Source: Paenibacillus sp. XY044 | GTDB lineage: Bacteria > Bacillota > Bacilli > Paenibacillales > Paenibacillaceae | NCBI RefSeq assembly: GCF_002257645.1 | Contig: NZ_NQMO01000012.1 | Location: 62,001 to 126,000 of the forward strand | Direction: 5' to 3' | Length of the DNA stretch: 64,000 bases | Part shown: positions 17,070-25,539 of the stretch, in pieces | How positions within the stretch are numbered: position 1 is the first letter of the stretch | Layout: every line of letters starts with the position of its first letter | Made by a program: the position numbers and the translations under genes | The notes under the pieces: model-generated | Told to the model about the DNA's origin: nothing | The model's database searches: none | Seen by the model: the letters and a program-made list of their open reading frames with translations, nothing else

Positions 17070-18156
17070 CCATGTACAGGAGCCAAAAAGGAAGAAAAGG
17101 ATCCAGGTCCATATTTTAATCCGAATGGTGCTCAGTTTGATCATCGCTACGGCCATAAATGATTTATGCATCTTATTATTCTTAAAGATATTGAAATGGA
17201 ACGTCCTCCGAGATATCTTTCCTTACTTCCTTACCCCCCTATTTTTTATCATCTTTACCCTTACTTTTTTTATGTTGACACGGCGGATCGTTAAGGACTT
17301 AGTTCATCTGGAATACGGACTGCAAATGATCTCTGAGGGAGATTTAAATTATCGCGTGGATGTGAAGCGAAAGGACGAGCTCGGGAGGGTTGCGCATAAC
17401 ATCAATTTGATGGCGCAGCGTTTACAGCAGCAGATTAAAAAGGAACGGGAACTGGAGACCTCCAAGATGGAGATGATAACGGGAATTTCCCACGACTTGC
17501 GTACGCCGCTTACAAGCATTATCGGCTATATCGAACTTTTAAGAACAAATTCCTTCCGAGATAAAGAAGAATATACGCGGTTTGTGCAAAACACTTATAA
17601 CAAGGCTGTGCATTTAAAAAAGTTACTCGACGATTTGTTTGAATATACCCGGCTAACCTCGACCGAGCCTCGCCTCGATCTAAAGCCGATCGATGTATTT
17701 CAGCTTCTCGATCAGCTGCTTTTTGAATTTGAACCGATTGCCCAGGAGAATGAAATCACGATTGTAAAAGAGATTGGCAACTCTCCTGCTATTACCCTCA
17801 TTGACAGTGAAAAGATGGCCAGAGCCATCGATAATCTACTGCTGAACGCCCTGAAGTATTCGTTAAAGCCGGGAAACGTTCGCGTTATGATGAAGTCGGA
17901 TCATAGGTATATTACCATCGAAATCGAAAATAAAGGGAACCCGCTTACGGAAGAACAAGAACATAAACTCTTCGACCGTTTTTATAAGGTAGACCATTCT
18001 CGAAGCAGTGAAGGCATTCAATCGGGTGCCGGTCTTGGCCTTTCGATTGCCCGAAACATTGTGGAGCTCCATGGCGGAAACTTAACACTTCACCATATGA
18101 ATCATATGTTTAAATTCACGCTGACCTTGCCTTTCAATGATAGACCTGATGGCTGA
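17062..18156 (+). CDS. Sensor histidine kinase (HAMP-HisKA-HATPase)
   Basis: Membrane kinase partner of the preceding regulator. Two N-terminal membrane helices with almost no extracytoplasmic loop are followed by HAMP (RRIVKDLVHLEYGLQMISEG), HisKA with His in GISHDLRTPLTS (about residue 144), and HATPase with N-box LLLNALKYS and GAGLGLSIARNIV. The lack of a sensing loop is typical of intramembrane-sensing kinases. The start is uncertain: TTG 17062 has GGGGAG 12 nt upstream, while TTG 17050 abuts that site. The first in-frame ATG (17125) has no site. Confidence 0.9.
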   Translation: MNDHVQEPKRKKRIQVHILIRMVLSLIIATAINDLCILLFLKILKWNVLRDIFPYFLTPLFFIIFTLTFFMLTRRIVKDLVHLEYGLQMISEGDLNYRVDVKRKDELGRVAHNINLMAQRLQQQIKKERELETSKMEMITGISHDLRTPLTSIIGYIELLRTNSFRDKEEYTRFVQNTYNKAVHLKKLLDDLFEYTRLTSTEPRLDLKPIDVFQLLDQLLFEFEPIAQENEITIVKEIGNSPAITLIDSEKMARAIDNLLLNALKYSLKPGNVRVMMKSDHRYITIEIENKGNPLTEEQEHKLFDRFYKVDHSRSSEGIQSGAGLGLSIARNIVELHGGNLTLHHMNHMFKFTLTLPFNDRPDG

Positions 18157-18172
18157 TGGGATTGGGGAAAGT

Positions 18173-18221
18173 AAAAAACTTAAGCCAGGAGGAACGCAGG
18201 TGTCCCCGGCTTAAGTTTTTT
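18173..18221. terminator. Bidirectional terminator after the two-component system
   Basis: AAAAAACTTAAGCC (18173-18186) pairs perfectly with GGCTTAAGTTTTTT (18208-18221) around a 21-nt loop. The A- and T-tracts make it work for both the kinase and the convergent TraB-type gene. Confidence 0.85.
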
Positions 18222-18276
18222 CTCTTCCTAACCAACTGCGCTCATGTCGAAGAATGTAACACTCATCACAGGGTGT

Positions 18277-19482
18277 TTACTTACGTACAACCGTATAACC
18301 TTTATCCTCCAGCAGTTTGATCACGCCATGTTCACCCAGGTAGTGGGCTGCGCCGACGACGATGAAATACTCTGCTTTCTTGTCGCTTTTCAGGTAGCCG
18401 TCGATTTTATCGGCCATGCCGATGTTGCGGTCAATCAGCATCGCTTTGTTGTACTCCGCATCTCCCGCCATGCTGTTGGTCAGCTCCAGCAGCGCCTTTT
18501 CATCCCCTTTTTTCCACATATCCGCCATTTGGTCCATGCTGTCGTCCAGAACGTCGAAATTGTCCAATGCTGCATTGAGGTTCTTCTCCTGCAGTTCCTT
18601 GGAGAACTGATCGAACATGCCCAACTGGGACTCGTAGGATTCCAGCTCCACGATCGGGATTTTGCGTTCCAGCGCTTTTTGAATGAAATACAGATCAATG
18701 CCTTCTGTCGCCTCGTATCCGGCCATGACCGATTTCAGGCTGCTGATGGTCGTCTCTACAACCCATGGCTTGAATGCATCCAGCGCGTCCGGCTTCATTC
18801 CGTTTTGCTCCAGAATGTCCCCTACTTTCGCGTACGTTTCCTTGGACACATGGTCCTTCAGCGTCGTGCCGTCCTGGTACATACCCAGCTTCATAATCAT
18901 GCTCTGCTGCTCTTCGTCCGCCGCTTTGCTCAGATCAATCTCGACACCCAAGTAGTCCGCTTCGGCAAAAGCCTGCTCAAACTCCGAGCGAAGCGGGTAG
19001 AAGCTGTCGTCCGCAATGTGCATAGAACCTACCAGGTACACCGTGTTCCCGTTACTTTTCACTTCCCACATGAAGCCTCGGCCGGCTTCCTTCGTCGCTT
19101 GCGAGAGTAAAAACACCGTGCGGGTCGCCGGATCCCAATAGACCGTGTAACCGGCAGCTTCGCCAATGGTCCGGACTGGCACATAAGTCACGCCGTTGAT
19201 CTGTTTGGTCTTGCTGCTCAGCGTGATGTTCTGATCACCCACAACGGCATGGATGGTTCCGTTCTCTACATCGGTCAGCTTTACGTTCAGCGCCTCAAGT
19301 GTCGTGGTCAGCGGGACCAGCGTGGTGCCCTGATCGACAACAGGTGCGCTTGAGGCAAAATCGATTGTCTTGTTATTGACCTTGAGTTCCGGCTGCTGCG
19401 AAGCGGCCATGGCCGGAGCTGCCGTAGTGAGCATCCCTGCAGAAACCATAAGAGATAAGAGCGTTCGTTTCCAACTTTTCAT
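18277..19482 (-). CDS. Secreted TraB/GumN-family protein with copper-amine-oxidase-like N-terminal domain
   Basis: Exported protein of 401 residues. A signal peptide ends at about APAMAAS (residue 27). Residues about 35-130 match the copper amine oxidase N-terminal-like domain (VPLTTTLEALNVKL, QINGVTYVPVRTIGEAAGY) common on Paenibacillus surface proteins. Residues about 140-400 are a TraB/GumN domain with its hallmarks YLVGSMHIADDSFYPL near the start and GAAHYLGEHGVIKLLEDKGY at the end. Relatives of this domain include a metalloprotease-like fold. The biochemical role is not established. It is the last minus-strand gene in the direction of the ABC operon and may be read with it. Confidence 0.88.
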   Translation of the reverse strand: MKSWKRTLLSLMVSAGMLTTAAPAMAASQQPELKVNNKTIDFASSAPVVDQGTTLVPLTTTLEALNVKLTDVENGTIHAVVGDQNITLSSKTKQINGVTYVPVRTIGEAAGYTVYWDPATRTVFLLSQATKEAGRGFMWEVKSNGNTVYLVGSMHIADDSFYPLRSEFEQAFAEADYLGVEIDLSKAADEEQQSMIMKLGMYQDGTTLKDHVSKETYAKVGDILEQNGMKPDALDAFKPWVVETTISSLKSVMAGYEATEGIDLYFIQKALERKIPIVELESYESQLGMFDQFSKELQEKNLNAALDNFDVLDDSMDQMADMWKKGDEKALLELTNSMAGDAEYNKAMLIDRNIGMADKIDGYLKSDKKAEYFIVVGAAHYLGEHGVIKLLEDKGYTVVRK

Positions 19483-19521
19483 CTAGAAATTCCCCTTACT
19501 GAAAGTTTATAGACTAGGTTC

Positions 19522-19704
19522 TTACTTCTGTGCCGTCTTCCGCGGCATCTTGATCAGCGCCAGCAGCACACAGCCCATTCCTGCTCCCGTCAGCAGGCCG
19601 TCCGCGAAGTCGTTCAATGCCACACCCGCATGCTTCAGAGCCAGCGGACCGACGATCAGCAGCATGCCTGCCGCGATGACGTACTGAAATGCATTTTTAC
19701 TCAT
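19522..19704 (-). CDS. Small two-helix membrane protein
   Basis: A 60-residue protein from ATG 19704 with GAGGGG upstream. Two hydrophobic stretches (about residues 7-24 and 32-51) are followed by a basic tail MPRKTAQK. It lies between the ABC permease and the TraB-type gene. It was not recognised as a known family. The position suggests it is part of the ABC transcript. Confidence 0.7.
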   Translation of the reverse strand: MSKNAFQYVIAAGMLLIVGPLALKHAGVALNDFADGLLTGAGMGCVLLALIKMPRKTAQK

Positions 19705-19761
19705 TTGGCAACAACCCCTCACTTTTAAAATCCGGCGGAGGAACCACCGTTTGTTACATCC

Positions 19762-21051
19762 TTAAATCTTGTAAGCCTTCATCGCCTTGCGCAGCTCTTT
19801 GATGGTCGGGCGCTTGCCGTACATCAGGACACCGGTGCGGTAGATTTTCGCAGACAGCCAGCCAAAGACCAGAATGGATACCAGCAGTGTAACGAGTGAT
19901 ACGAGGATCTGCCAGGTCGGCACCGTTCCCATCCCGATCCGGACAAGCATCGCCGTTGGGGCGGTGAACGGAATGAAGCTCGTCACTTTAATCAGCATGC
20001 TCCCCGATGCAGTGATACTGAAAATTCCGATGTAGAACGAGACCAGACCCAGCATCGTAATCGGCATCACCGCTTGGCCGAGATCCTCGGTACGGCTGAC
20101 GATCGATCCCACGGCTGCGTACAGCACCGCATACAGGAAATAACCGAAAATATAGAACAGCAGTCCGTAGAGGAGCACCGATAGGTTGATGTCCGAAACG
20201 CTCAGGCTGTAACCCTGCAAAATGTCCTGGTTATGCGGCAGCATCAGGTTCGCCCCCACCACAACGCCAAATACAGCAATTTGCACGATCCCCACCAGGA
20301 AAATACCGATCACTTTTCCGAACATCTGGGCCAACGGCGATACACTGGTGATGAGAATTTCCATAATCCGCGAGCTTTTCTCCGCCGTGACTTCGGCAGC
20401 GATCATATTGCCTGTCATCATATTGGAGGTAAAGAACAGAATCATCAGCACATAGACCACCACATAGTTCATAGCTTTCTGCATATCCTCACGATGAGTG
20501 TCTCCGCCCGCTTCTGCCTTTCCTTCCGCATTCATGCGCACCGTATCGAGCTTGACCGGTTCGTTCAGGGCGGCGATCTGCTCCGCTGACAAGGCATCTT
20601 TGGCGATGACGGTCGTCTTGACCGTCTGCAGCGCGAGCGTCAGGAAGCCGCTGAGCCCCTGCCCCATGCCGTCTTCACCGCTGGTGAAGGTCACGGCAGG
20701 AAATGCACCTTCCCCGCCATCAAACGAGAGGTAACCTTCGATCTTCCCGTCCTCAAGGTCCTTTTTCGCCTGGTCCGGGGCGGTAGCTTCATACTTGATA
20801 AACGTATAGTCCTTATTGCCCGATTGGGCGGCGTACTTCTCCAGCTCTGCGGCAATGGCCGGCTGCGAGCCGGAGAGAATCCCGATCTGCTCGGCCTTGG
20901 ACGCGCTGTCCCCCTGGACAAGCTTGATGATATACGGAACGTTCATCCCGATCGTAATCAGAAGGGCAAGAATCAGGGTCGTAATGAGGAAAGACTTCGT
21001 TTTGACTTTGTTTTTAAACGTAAAACCAATAATCGTCCCGAGTTTATTCAT
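19762..21051 (-). CDS. ABC-2 type transporter permease (NatB/YhaP-like)
   Basis: Membrane subunit of an exporter, about 429 residues from ATG 21051 (AAGAGGTGG 9 nt upstream). One N-terminal helix (residues about 18-38) is followed by a large extracytoplasmic domain of about 150 residues, then a cluster of about six helices starting near YVVVYVLMILFFTSNMMTGNM. The motif EVTAEKSSRIMEILITSVSP marks the NatB/YhaP family of ABC-2 permeases, some of which export sodium. The start overlaps the 3' end of the ATPase gene by 8 bp. Confidence 0.9.
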   Translation of the reverse strand: MNKLGTIIGFTFKNKVKTKSFLITTLILALLITIGMNVPYIIKLVQGDSASKAEQIGILSGSQPAIAAELEKYAAQSGNKDYTFIKYEATAPDQAKKDLEDGKIEGYLSFDGGEGAFPAVTFTSGEDGMGQGLSGFLTLALQTVKTTVIAKDALSAEQIAALNEPVKLDTVRMNAEGKAEAGGDTHREDMQKAMNYVVVYVLMILFFTSNMMTGNMIAAEVTAEKSSRIMEILITSVSPLAQMFGKVIGIFLVGIVQIAVFGVVVGANLMLPHNQDILQGYSLSVSDINLSVLLYGLLFYIFGYFLYAVLYAAVGSIVSRTEDLGQAVMPITMLGLVSFYIGIFSITASGSMLIKVTSFIPFTAPTAMLVRIGMGTVPTWQILVSLVTLLVSILVFGWLSAKIYRTGVLMYGKRPTIKELRKAMKAYKI

Positions 21052-21946
21052 GCGATACACCCACCTCTTGGATAAAGATTTGATTCAGCGTCGGCTCCTT
21101 GATTTCAAAACGCTCTACCGTGCTGACCTGCATCGCCTTCTGCAGAATGGCCTGCGCAACTTCCGGGGCAGCGATCCGGATATGGTATCCCCGCTCGATG
21201 CGTTCCACGGCCGTCACGCCTGGAATCATATCCAGGCCGCTTACATCGCCTGTCGTGTGAAGCAGCACCTCTTCACGCGGATAGCGGCTCTTGATATCCC
21301 GGATATTTCCCTGGACGACCGTATTCGATCTGTGCAGAATCGTAATGCGCTGGCACAGCTCCTCTACATGCTCCATCCGGTGCGTGGAGAAAAGAATGCT
21401 GGTACCCTGATCCCGCAGCTCCTTGACGGTCGCCTTCAACAGCTCCACGTTGACCGGGTCCAGACCGCTGAACGCCTCATCCAAAATGATGATTTGCGGC
21501 TTGTGTACGATGGCGGCAATAAAGCCCATTTTCTGCTGATTCCCTTTGGACAGCTCCTCGATCCGCTTATCGTAGTACTCCGGAACGTCAAAGCGTTCTA
21601 ACCAGTAGCGCAGGCTCTTGTCCGCGTCCTGCTGCGACATGCCCCGAAGGCGGGCAAGATAGACGATCTGCTCGCTGACCTTGATTTTCGGATACAGCCC
21701 TCTTTCCTCCGGCAGGTATCCCATGATTTGCTGAAGTTCCGTATGATAGGGCTTGCCGTTATACAGAATCTCTCCCCCGTCCGGGTAAATCAGGCCCAGT
21801 ACCATGCGCATCGTTGTCGTTTTGCCGGCACCGTTCGCACCGAGCAGTCCGTAAATTTCTCCTCTGCCAACCTCCAGCGAGATTTGGTTGACCGCGGTTT
21901 TGTCTCCATACTGTTTTACCACGTTAACTAGTTTTAATGGTTCCAT
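21044..21946 (-). CDS. ABC transporter ATP-binding protein (NatA/YhaQ-like)
   Basis: ATPase of 300 residues from ATG 21946 (GGAG 7 nt upstream). Walker A LLGANGAGKTTTMRM, signature LSKGNQQKMGFIAAI, Walker B IIILDEAFSGLD and the H-loop FSTHRMEHVEELC are present. A C-terminal extension of about 90 residues is typical of exporters paired with NatB-like permeases. It overlaps the preceding ATPase gene by 23 bp and the permease gene by 8 bp. Confidence 0.93.
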   Translation of the reverse strand: MEPLKLVNVVKQYGDKTAVNQISLEVGRGEIYGLLGANGAGKTTTMRMVLGLIYPDGGEILYNGKPYHTELQQIMGYLPEERGLYPKIKVSEQIVYLARLRGMSQQDADKSLRYWLERFDVPEYYDKRIEELSKGNQQKMGFIAAIVHKPQIIILDEAFSGLDPVNVELLKATVKELRDQGTSILFSTHRMEHVEELCQRITILHRSNTVVQGNIRDIKSRYPREEVLLHTTGDVSGLDMIPGVTAVERIERGYHIRIAAPEVAQAILQKAMQVSTVERFEIKEPTLNQIFIQEVGVSHE

Positions 21947-22862
21947 GTATCTGCTCCTCCCCCTCCTGCACACCGGCAGGCTTATATCCTTGCACCCACA
22001 AGCTTAAAATCTCGTCCAGCTCCAAAGCCCGTGTCTTCAGTACGTTGATACCCGAATCATACAAGATCTGTTCCAGCTCGCGGCAGGACGTCGTCACCAC
22101 CCGGGTCACGCCATGAGATTCCTGCTGCATCTGCACGATGTTTGGCAGATCTTCCAGATCAGCCGCCGGGCAGACTGCCCACACTTCCTTCCAGTTGTCC
22201 AGCAGACTGTCCTTCTCCGCCATTCCCATCCACTTTCCGTGGTGAATCAGCATGACGTAGTCCGCCAGCCTTTTCACTTCATCAATGATGTGCGTGGAGA
22301 GCACAATCGTCGTATCCTCGGTCTGCAAGCATTCCCTAAGCACTTCAATCATCATTTTCCAGGCAAAAGGGTCCAGGCCCGACGACGGCTCATCCAGCAG
22401 CAGCAGCTTAGGATGCGGCGCAAGAGCCGCGGCGATTTCGTATTTGCGGCGTTCTCCCTTGGACATTTTGCGGAGCCTCGTTCCTTTCGGTACCTGAAAC
22501 TGATCGCACAGCTTTTCAAAATAGGGCTGATCCCAACCGGGATACCAATATGCCCGAAAAGAGGCGGCTTCCTCGGCGGTCAGGTTATCCTCCTCCAGGT
22601 TGGACTTTTCCGCCACATATCCGATCTCTCTGCGCACTTCGGAGGGAATACCTTTGCTGTAAGATTGCCCGAACCAGGAAATGCGTCCCGCATCGGGAAA
22701 AACCGTCTGAAGCAGCATGTGGATCAGCGTACTCTTGCCGGAGCCGTTCTCGCCGATCAACCCGTACACATATCCTTTCGGCAGGGAAAGGTCGATCGGC
22801 CCGATCGTTTTATGCCGTCTTTGCTTCGTCACGCCTTCCAATCGTATGATGGGCTGTTCCAT
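21924..22862 (-). CDS. ABC transporter ATP-binding protein (YtrB-type)
   Basis: ATPase of 312 residues with Walker A LIGENGSGKSTLIHM, signature MSKGERRKYEIAAAL, Walker B LLLLDEPSSGLD and H-loop LSTHIIDEVKRLADYV. This subfamily pairs with GntR (YtrA) regulators. The start codon directly follows the GntR stop (TAAATG). Its membrane partner is probably the 23326-24042 protein, so the locus would hold two distinct ABC pairs in one operon. Confidence 0.92.
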   Translation of the reverse strand: MEQPIIRLEGVTKQRRHKTIGPIDLSLPKGYVYGLIGENGSGKSTLIHMLLQTVFPDAGRISWFGQSYSKGIPSEVRREIGYVAEKSNLEEDNLTAEEAASFRAYWYPGWDQPYFEKLCDQFQVPKGTRLRKMSKGERRKYEIAAALAPHPKLLLLDEPSSGLDPFAWKMMIEVLRECLQTEDTTIVLSTHIIDEVKRLADYVMLIHHGKWMGMAEKDSLLDNWKEVWAVCPAADLEDLPNIVQMQQESHGVTRVVTTSCRELEQILYDSGINVLKTRALELDEILSLWVQGYKPAGVQEGEEQIHGTIKTS

Positions 22863-23282
22863 TTATGCCTCACCTTCCTCCTTCTCCGGACGGTACTTTT
22901 GTTTCAATATCGATAAGAACAGTTCTTTCAGCTCATCTTCCTCGCATTTGACGGACATTCCGACATCCACCGCATGGCTGAGCGCCTCTTCCACCGCTTC
23001 ACGCCGGAATACTTCACGCTGTGAAGTACCGACCTTGGCGACAAACGTGCCGGTTCCCTGCTTCGTTCGCAGGAGACCTTCGCTCTCCAGATCCTGGTAC
23101 ACTCTCCGGACCGTAATCACGCTGCAGTTCAGCCCGCTGGCAAATTCCCTAATCGACGGCAAAAGCGTTCCCTCCTCGATTTGTCCGCTGATGATCAGCG
23201 ATCTTAATTGGGATTCGATTTGATGATAGAGCGGTTCAGCGCTGTTCTCATTCAATTGTATAGGTATCCACACCTTTCGCAC
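22863..23282 (-). CDS. GntR-family regulator, YtrA subfamily
   Basis: Repressor of 139 residues. A winged helix (about 15-85: EPLYHQIESQLRSLIISGQI, LPSIREFASGLNCSVITVRRVYQDLESEGLL, GTGTFV) is followed by a short helical dimerisation tail of about 45 residues, the YtrA layout. Members typically repress their own ABC operon and respond to cell-wall-active antibiotics. The palindrome at 24124-24153, over the operon promoter, is the likely binding site. Unlike the common ytr order, a permease gene precedes it. Confidence 0.92.
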   Translation of the reverse strand: MRKVWIPIQLNENSAEPLYHQIESQLRSLIISGQIEEGTLLPSIREFASGLNCSVITVRRVYQDLESEGLLRTKQGTGTFVAKVGTSQREVFRREAVEEALSHAVDVGMSVKCEEDELKELFLSILKQKYRPEKEEGEA

Positions 23283-23325
23283 CTCACCTTGCTATACTCG
23301 TCAATCCTCGTATTGGTTTCAAAGC

Positions 23326-24042
23326 TTACACCAGATCTCTAGATTCCAGCCTGCGGAGCGTCCCGATCGAGCACAGCACGAGGCTGATGGCCCCTGCCAG
23401 CAGCATGCCCCACATGACCGGCGAGAGCAGACCCCACCTTTCGGAAACCTCCACCGTGTACATCAGCAGGTTCCCTCCCGCAGCAAAAATTGCTGCCGCT
23501 GCCACCACGGAGCCGGCGAGGAAAATGAGGGTCGACAGTAGATAAGCTTTGCCATGGTTGGAAAACTCAAAATAGATATACGGACCGGTCATCATGAAGC
23601 CGTAGCCGATCCATGTCAGCGCAAAAGCTAAGTAATGGCCAACCCTCATCTGCTCCAGCAAGGTTCCCGGCACGAAATGCAAAATGATAAAGAAAATGAT
23701 GCCGTTCACGACAAAGGCCAGCGCCGATTGCATCACCCGGTATGCCAGGACCACTCGATTAGAGATCGGCAGCACCCGGAAGAACGCCAGCATCTGCGTA
23801 TAGGAATCTTCCGTTAAATACTTGAAGGATCTTCGGGAGAAATAAAATCCCAGCATAGGGATTAACATCAGCAGGATGAAATCGGCTACCGGACCGAGGG
23901 TTCGGGCCTCTTCGCGCCCTAGCATCATGATCCCTGTGGTTCCTCCCATGTAGGCTGCAAATATGAAGGACCATAGGAGGTACTTTTTCTCGCCGCGCAG
24001 ATCCTTTCGTACCATCATCCAAGCGTCTTTTATTGTGTTCAA
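23326..24042 (-). CDS. ABC-2-type membrane protein of the ytr-like operon
   Basis: Membrane protein of about 238 residues with around six hydrophobic segments (LLWSFIFAAYMGGTTGIMML, FILLMLIPMLGFYF and four more). No conserved domain was recognised with certainty, but the DAWMMVRKDLRGEKKYLLWSF start is typical of ABC-2 permeases. TTG 24042 has GAGGG 9 nt upstream and is preferred. An ATG at 24108 lies only about 30 nt from the predicted transcription start and has a badly spaced site. As first gene of the operon it probably partners the ATPase at 21924-22862. Confidence 0.75.
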   Translation of the reverse strand: MNTIKDAWMMVRKDLRGEKKYLLWSFIFAAYMGGTTGIMMLGREEARTLGPVADFILLMLIPMLGFYFSRRSFKYLTEDSYTQMLAFFRVLPISNRVVLAYRVMQSALAFVVNGIIFFIILHFVPGTLLEQMRVGHYLAFALTWIGYGFMMTGPYIYFEFSNHGKAYLLSTLIFLAGSVVAAAAIFAAGGNLLMYTVEVSERWGLLSPVMWGMLLAGAISLVLCSIGTLRRLESRDLV

Positions 24043-24086
24043 CAACAATCGCCCTCGCTTTTTCCGTAATCCATAGAAGTGTATAC

Positions 24087-24105
24087 AGCACAGGTTAACT
24101 GTGCT
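24087..24105. promoter_or_regulatory. Secondary inverted repeat in the ytr-like leader
   Basis: AGCACAG-GTTAA-CTGTGCT, a perfect 7-bp inverted repeat, lies downstream of the predicted transcription start. It could form a small leader hairpin or be an auxiliary operator half related to the main palindrome (both contain CTGTG/CACAG). Confidence 0.4.
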
Positions 24106-24123
24106 CATTCACCCTTCAGTGTG

Positions 24124-24153
24124 TATACTGTGTATATGTTTATACACAGTATA
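24124..24153. promoter_or_regulatory. GntR (YtrA-type) operator palindrome
   Basis: TATACTGTGTAT (24124-24135) and ATACACAGTATA (24142-24153) form a perfect 12-bp inverted repeat with a 6-bp spacer. It covers the -10 box and predicted start site of the operon promoter. Such a site would allow tight repression by the GntR protein encoded in the operon. Confidence 0.75.
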
Positions 24154-24176
24154 CAGTGTGAATACCGGAGATGCAA
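24148..24176 (-). promoter_or_regulatory. Promoter of the ytr-like ABC operon
   Basis: On the minus strand, TTGCAT (24176-24171), 17 nt, TATACT (24153-24148). The -10 box is inside one arm of the operator palindrome. Confidence 0.65.
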
Positions 24177-24197
24177 CAGCGAAATGAAAATATTAAC

Positions 24198-24232
24198 AAA
24201 AAAACGCACCACCCTATGGTTGGGTGATGCGT
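24198..24232 (-). terminator. Intrinsic terminator of the 24268-25197 gene
   Basis: On the minus strand, ACGCATCACCC (24232-24222) pairs with GGGTGGTGCGT (24214-24204), with one wobble, followed by a T7 run. Confidence 0.85.
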
Positions 24233-24267
24233 GAAACAGGCATATTGGGTTGGGAAACACTGGGAAT

Positions 24268-25197
24268 TCACAAGTAAGACTGAACCGAAAAATCGGCGGC
24301 CACGGAACTCGGGAACCGGGCAAAGAAATCGAGCATCACGTTCGCCATGTCCATATCTTCCGGCGGAACGCTGATTTCGTAACGGGTAAACATCGCATCC
24401 TGCGGTTCATGGCGCTCAAACGCGGCGCCGACCGTCTTGTAAGCCGTGCTGCCCGGCGGCAGGACATACGTTACGACATGATTCCGGACGTAAGTATGAT
24501 GCAGGAACTTCATCGGCTTCCCGGGAAAGCCCATTTCTTCGGCCCAGTTCTTTAACGCCGTGAAATAAGAGCCGATTAACGCAATGTTGCATCCCTGGCA
24601 TGGGCCGCCGTCCAAGTATACGGCCCTGCGGTCCGGATGCAGCGGGTCAGCGAGCTCCAGGCCCACCGATCCATTGGCTCCGGTGTCGGCCCGGACGACT
24701 TCCCAATGCCTCGGTGCGAGGAGCAGATGCCCCCAGGTTCCCGATTGATCGCTTAGCCAGAACGCTCCCAGACCCGACAAGACCTTCTCCGGGATGACGG
24801 TGTCGGTCTTCACCTGCAGCGGATTTGCCGGCTGCATCATGGGTGGATCACCAACATTATAGTTCCCTTCGATACAGTACAGTGGGATCTGCTGGTCCTG
24901 AGCTTCCTGAGTGCCATGCCGCAGCTTCATCACTCCGCATTGAACGCTGCTCGGTTTGAAGCCCGCCCCTTGCTGCTGGCCGGAGGTTCCACTGCCTGAA
25001 CTGCCGGTACCTTGGTCCGCTGCCGGACCCTTGTCCGTTCCGTCGGCCTGAGCCGCCCGGTCACCATCGGTCACAGCCGTTATATACTTCGGCTGGAAGA
25101 GCGAAGTGGTAAACATGACGATCAAGCCGCACACCAGCAGCAGCTTCATGACCGATACAAGTTTTCTGTTATGTATAAAATTTCTGCTTCGCCTCAT
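24268..25197 (-). CDS. Membrane-anchored extracytoplasmic protein of unknown function
   Basis: A protein of about 309 residues with a basic N-terminus and one membrane helix (VMKLLLVCGLIVMFTTSLF), then a low-complexity Gly/Ser/Gln/Thr linker. A globular domain of about 230 residues follows, starting at SSVQCGVMKL. The domain contains four cysteines, including GGPCQGC. It may belong to the DUF4850 group, but this is a weak recognition. ATG 25197 is preferred; a GTG at 25230 is possible. It is transcribed alone, with its own terminator. Confidence 0.7.
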   Translation of the reverse strand: MRRSRNFIHNRKLVSVMKLLLVCGLIVMFTTSLFQPKYITAVTDGDRAAQADGTDKGPAADQGTGSSGSGTSGQQQGAGFKPSSVQCGVMKLRHGTQEAQDQQIPLYCIEGNYNVGDPPMMQPANPLQVKTDTVIPEKVLSGLGAFWLSDQSGTWGHLLLAPRHWEVVRADTGANGSVGLELADPLHPDRRAVYLDGGPCQGCNIALIGSYFTALKNWAEEMGFPGKPMKFLHHTYVRNHVVTYVLPPGSTAYKTVGAAFERHEPQDAMFTRYEISVPPEDMDMANVMLDFFARFPSSVAADFSVQSYL

Positions 25198-25280
25198 GTT
25201 ATCCCCATACCTTTTCTCAGCATCGTTCACTAAACCTTATATATGAATAACGCTTGAAGAAGCGCAAAAGTTTCCGCTAG

Positions 25281-25367
25281 ATAGAATGAACCAAAGAAAT
25301 AAATGTTATTGGGCCGTATGGGACCGTTATAACAGGAAGTTCAATGCAAAATTTGAGTTCAATCTAT
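25281..25367 (+). mobile_element. 87-bp MITE-like element, copy A
   Basis: Non-coding element bounded by ATAGAATGAACCAAAG (25281-25296) and TTTGAGTTCAATCTAT (25352-25367), which are imperfect terminal inverted repeats. Its reverse complement matches 45340-45426 at about 80 percent, including a 25-nt identical stretch near the right end (from TTATAACAGG). No transposase is encoded. Confidence 0.75.
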
Positions 25368-25487
25368 ATATTTCATTTTTCTAGAACTTTTTTAACCATT
25401 TTTAATGCGCCCGACGCCTGTCCTCCCAAAAAAGTATTGCTGCCCTTTTGACTATAGAATCCACTGCATCCCACGCAAACAAAAAAA

Positions 25488-25515
25488 AGCCCGGCGGATT
25501 TATTCCACCGGACTT
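25488..25515 (-). terminator. Intrinsic terminator after the DUF420 gene
   Basis: On the minus strand, AAGTCCGGTGGA pairs with TCCGCCGGGCTT around a 5-nt loop, followed by a run of T. It ends the ctaG-DUF420 transcript. Confidence 0.85.
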
Positions 25516-25539
25516 CCTTCTCTATCCGATCCACTCGGG

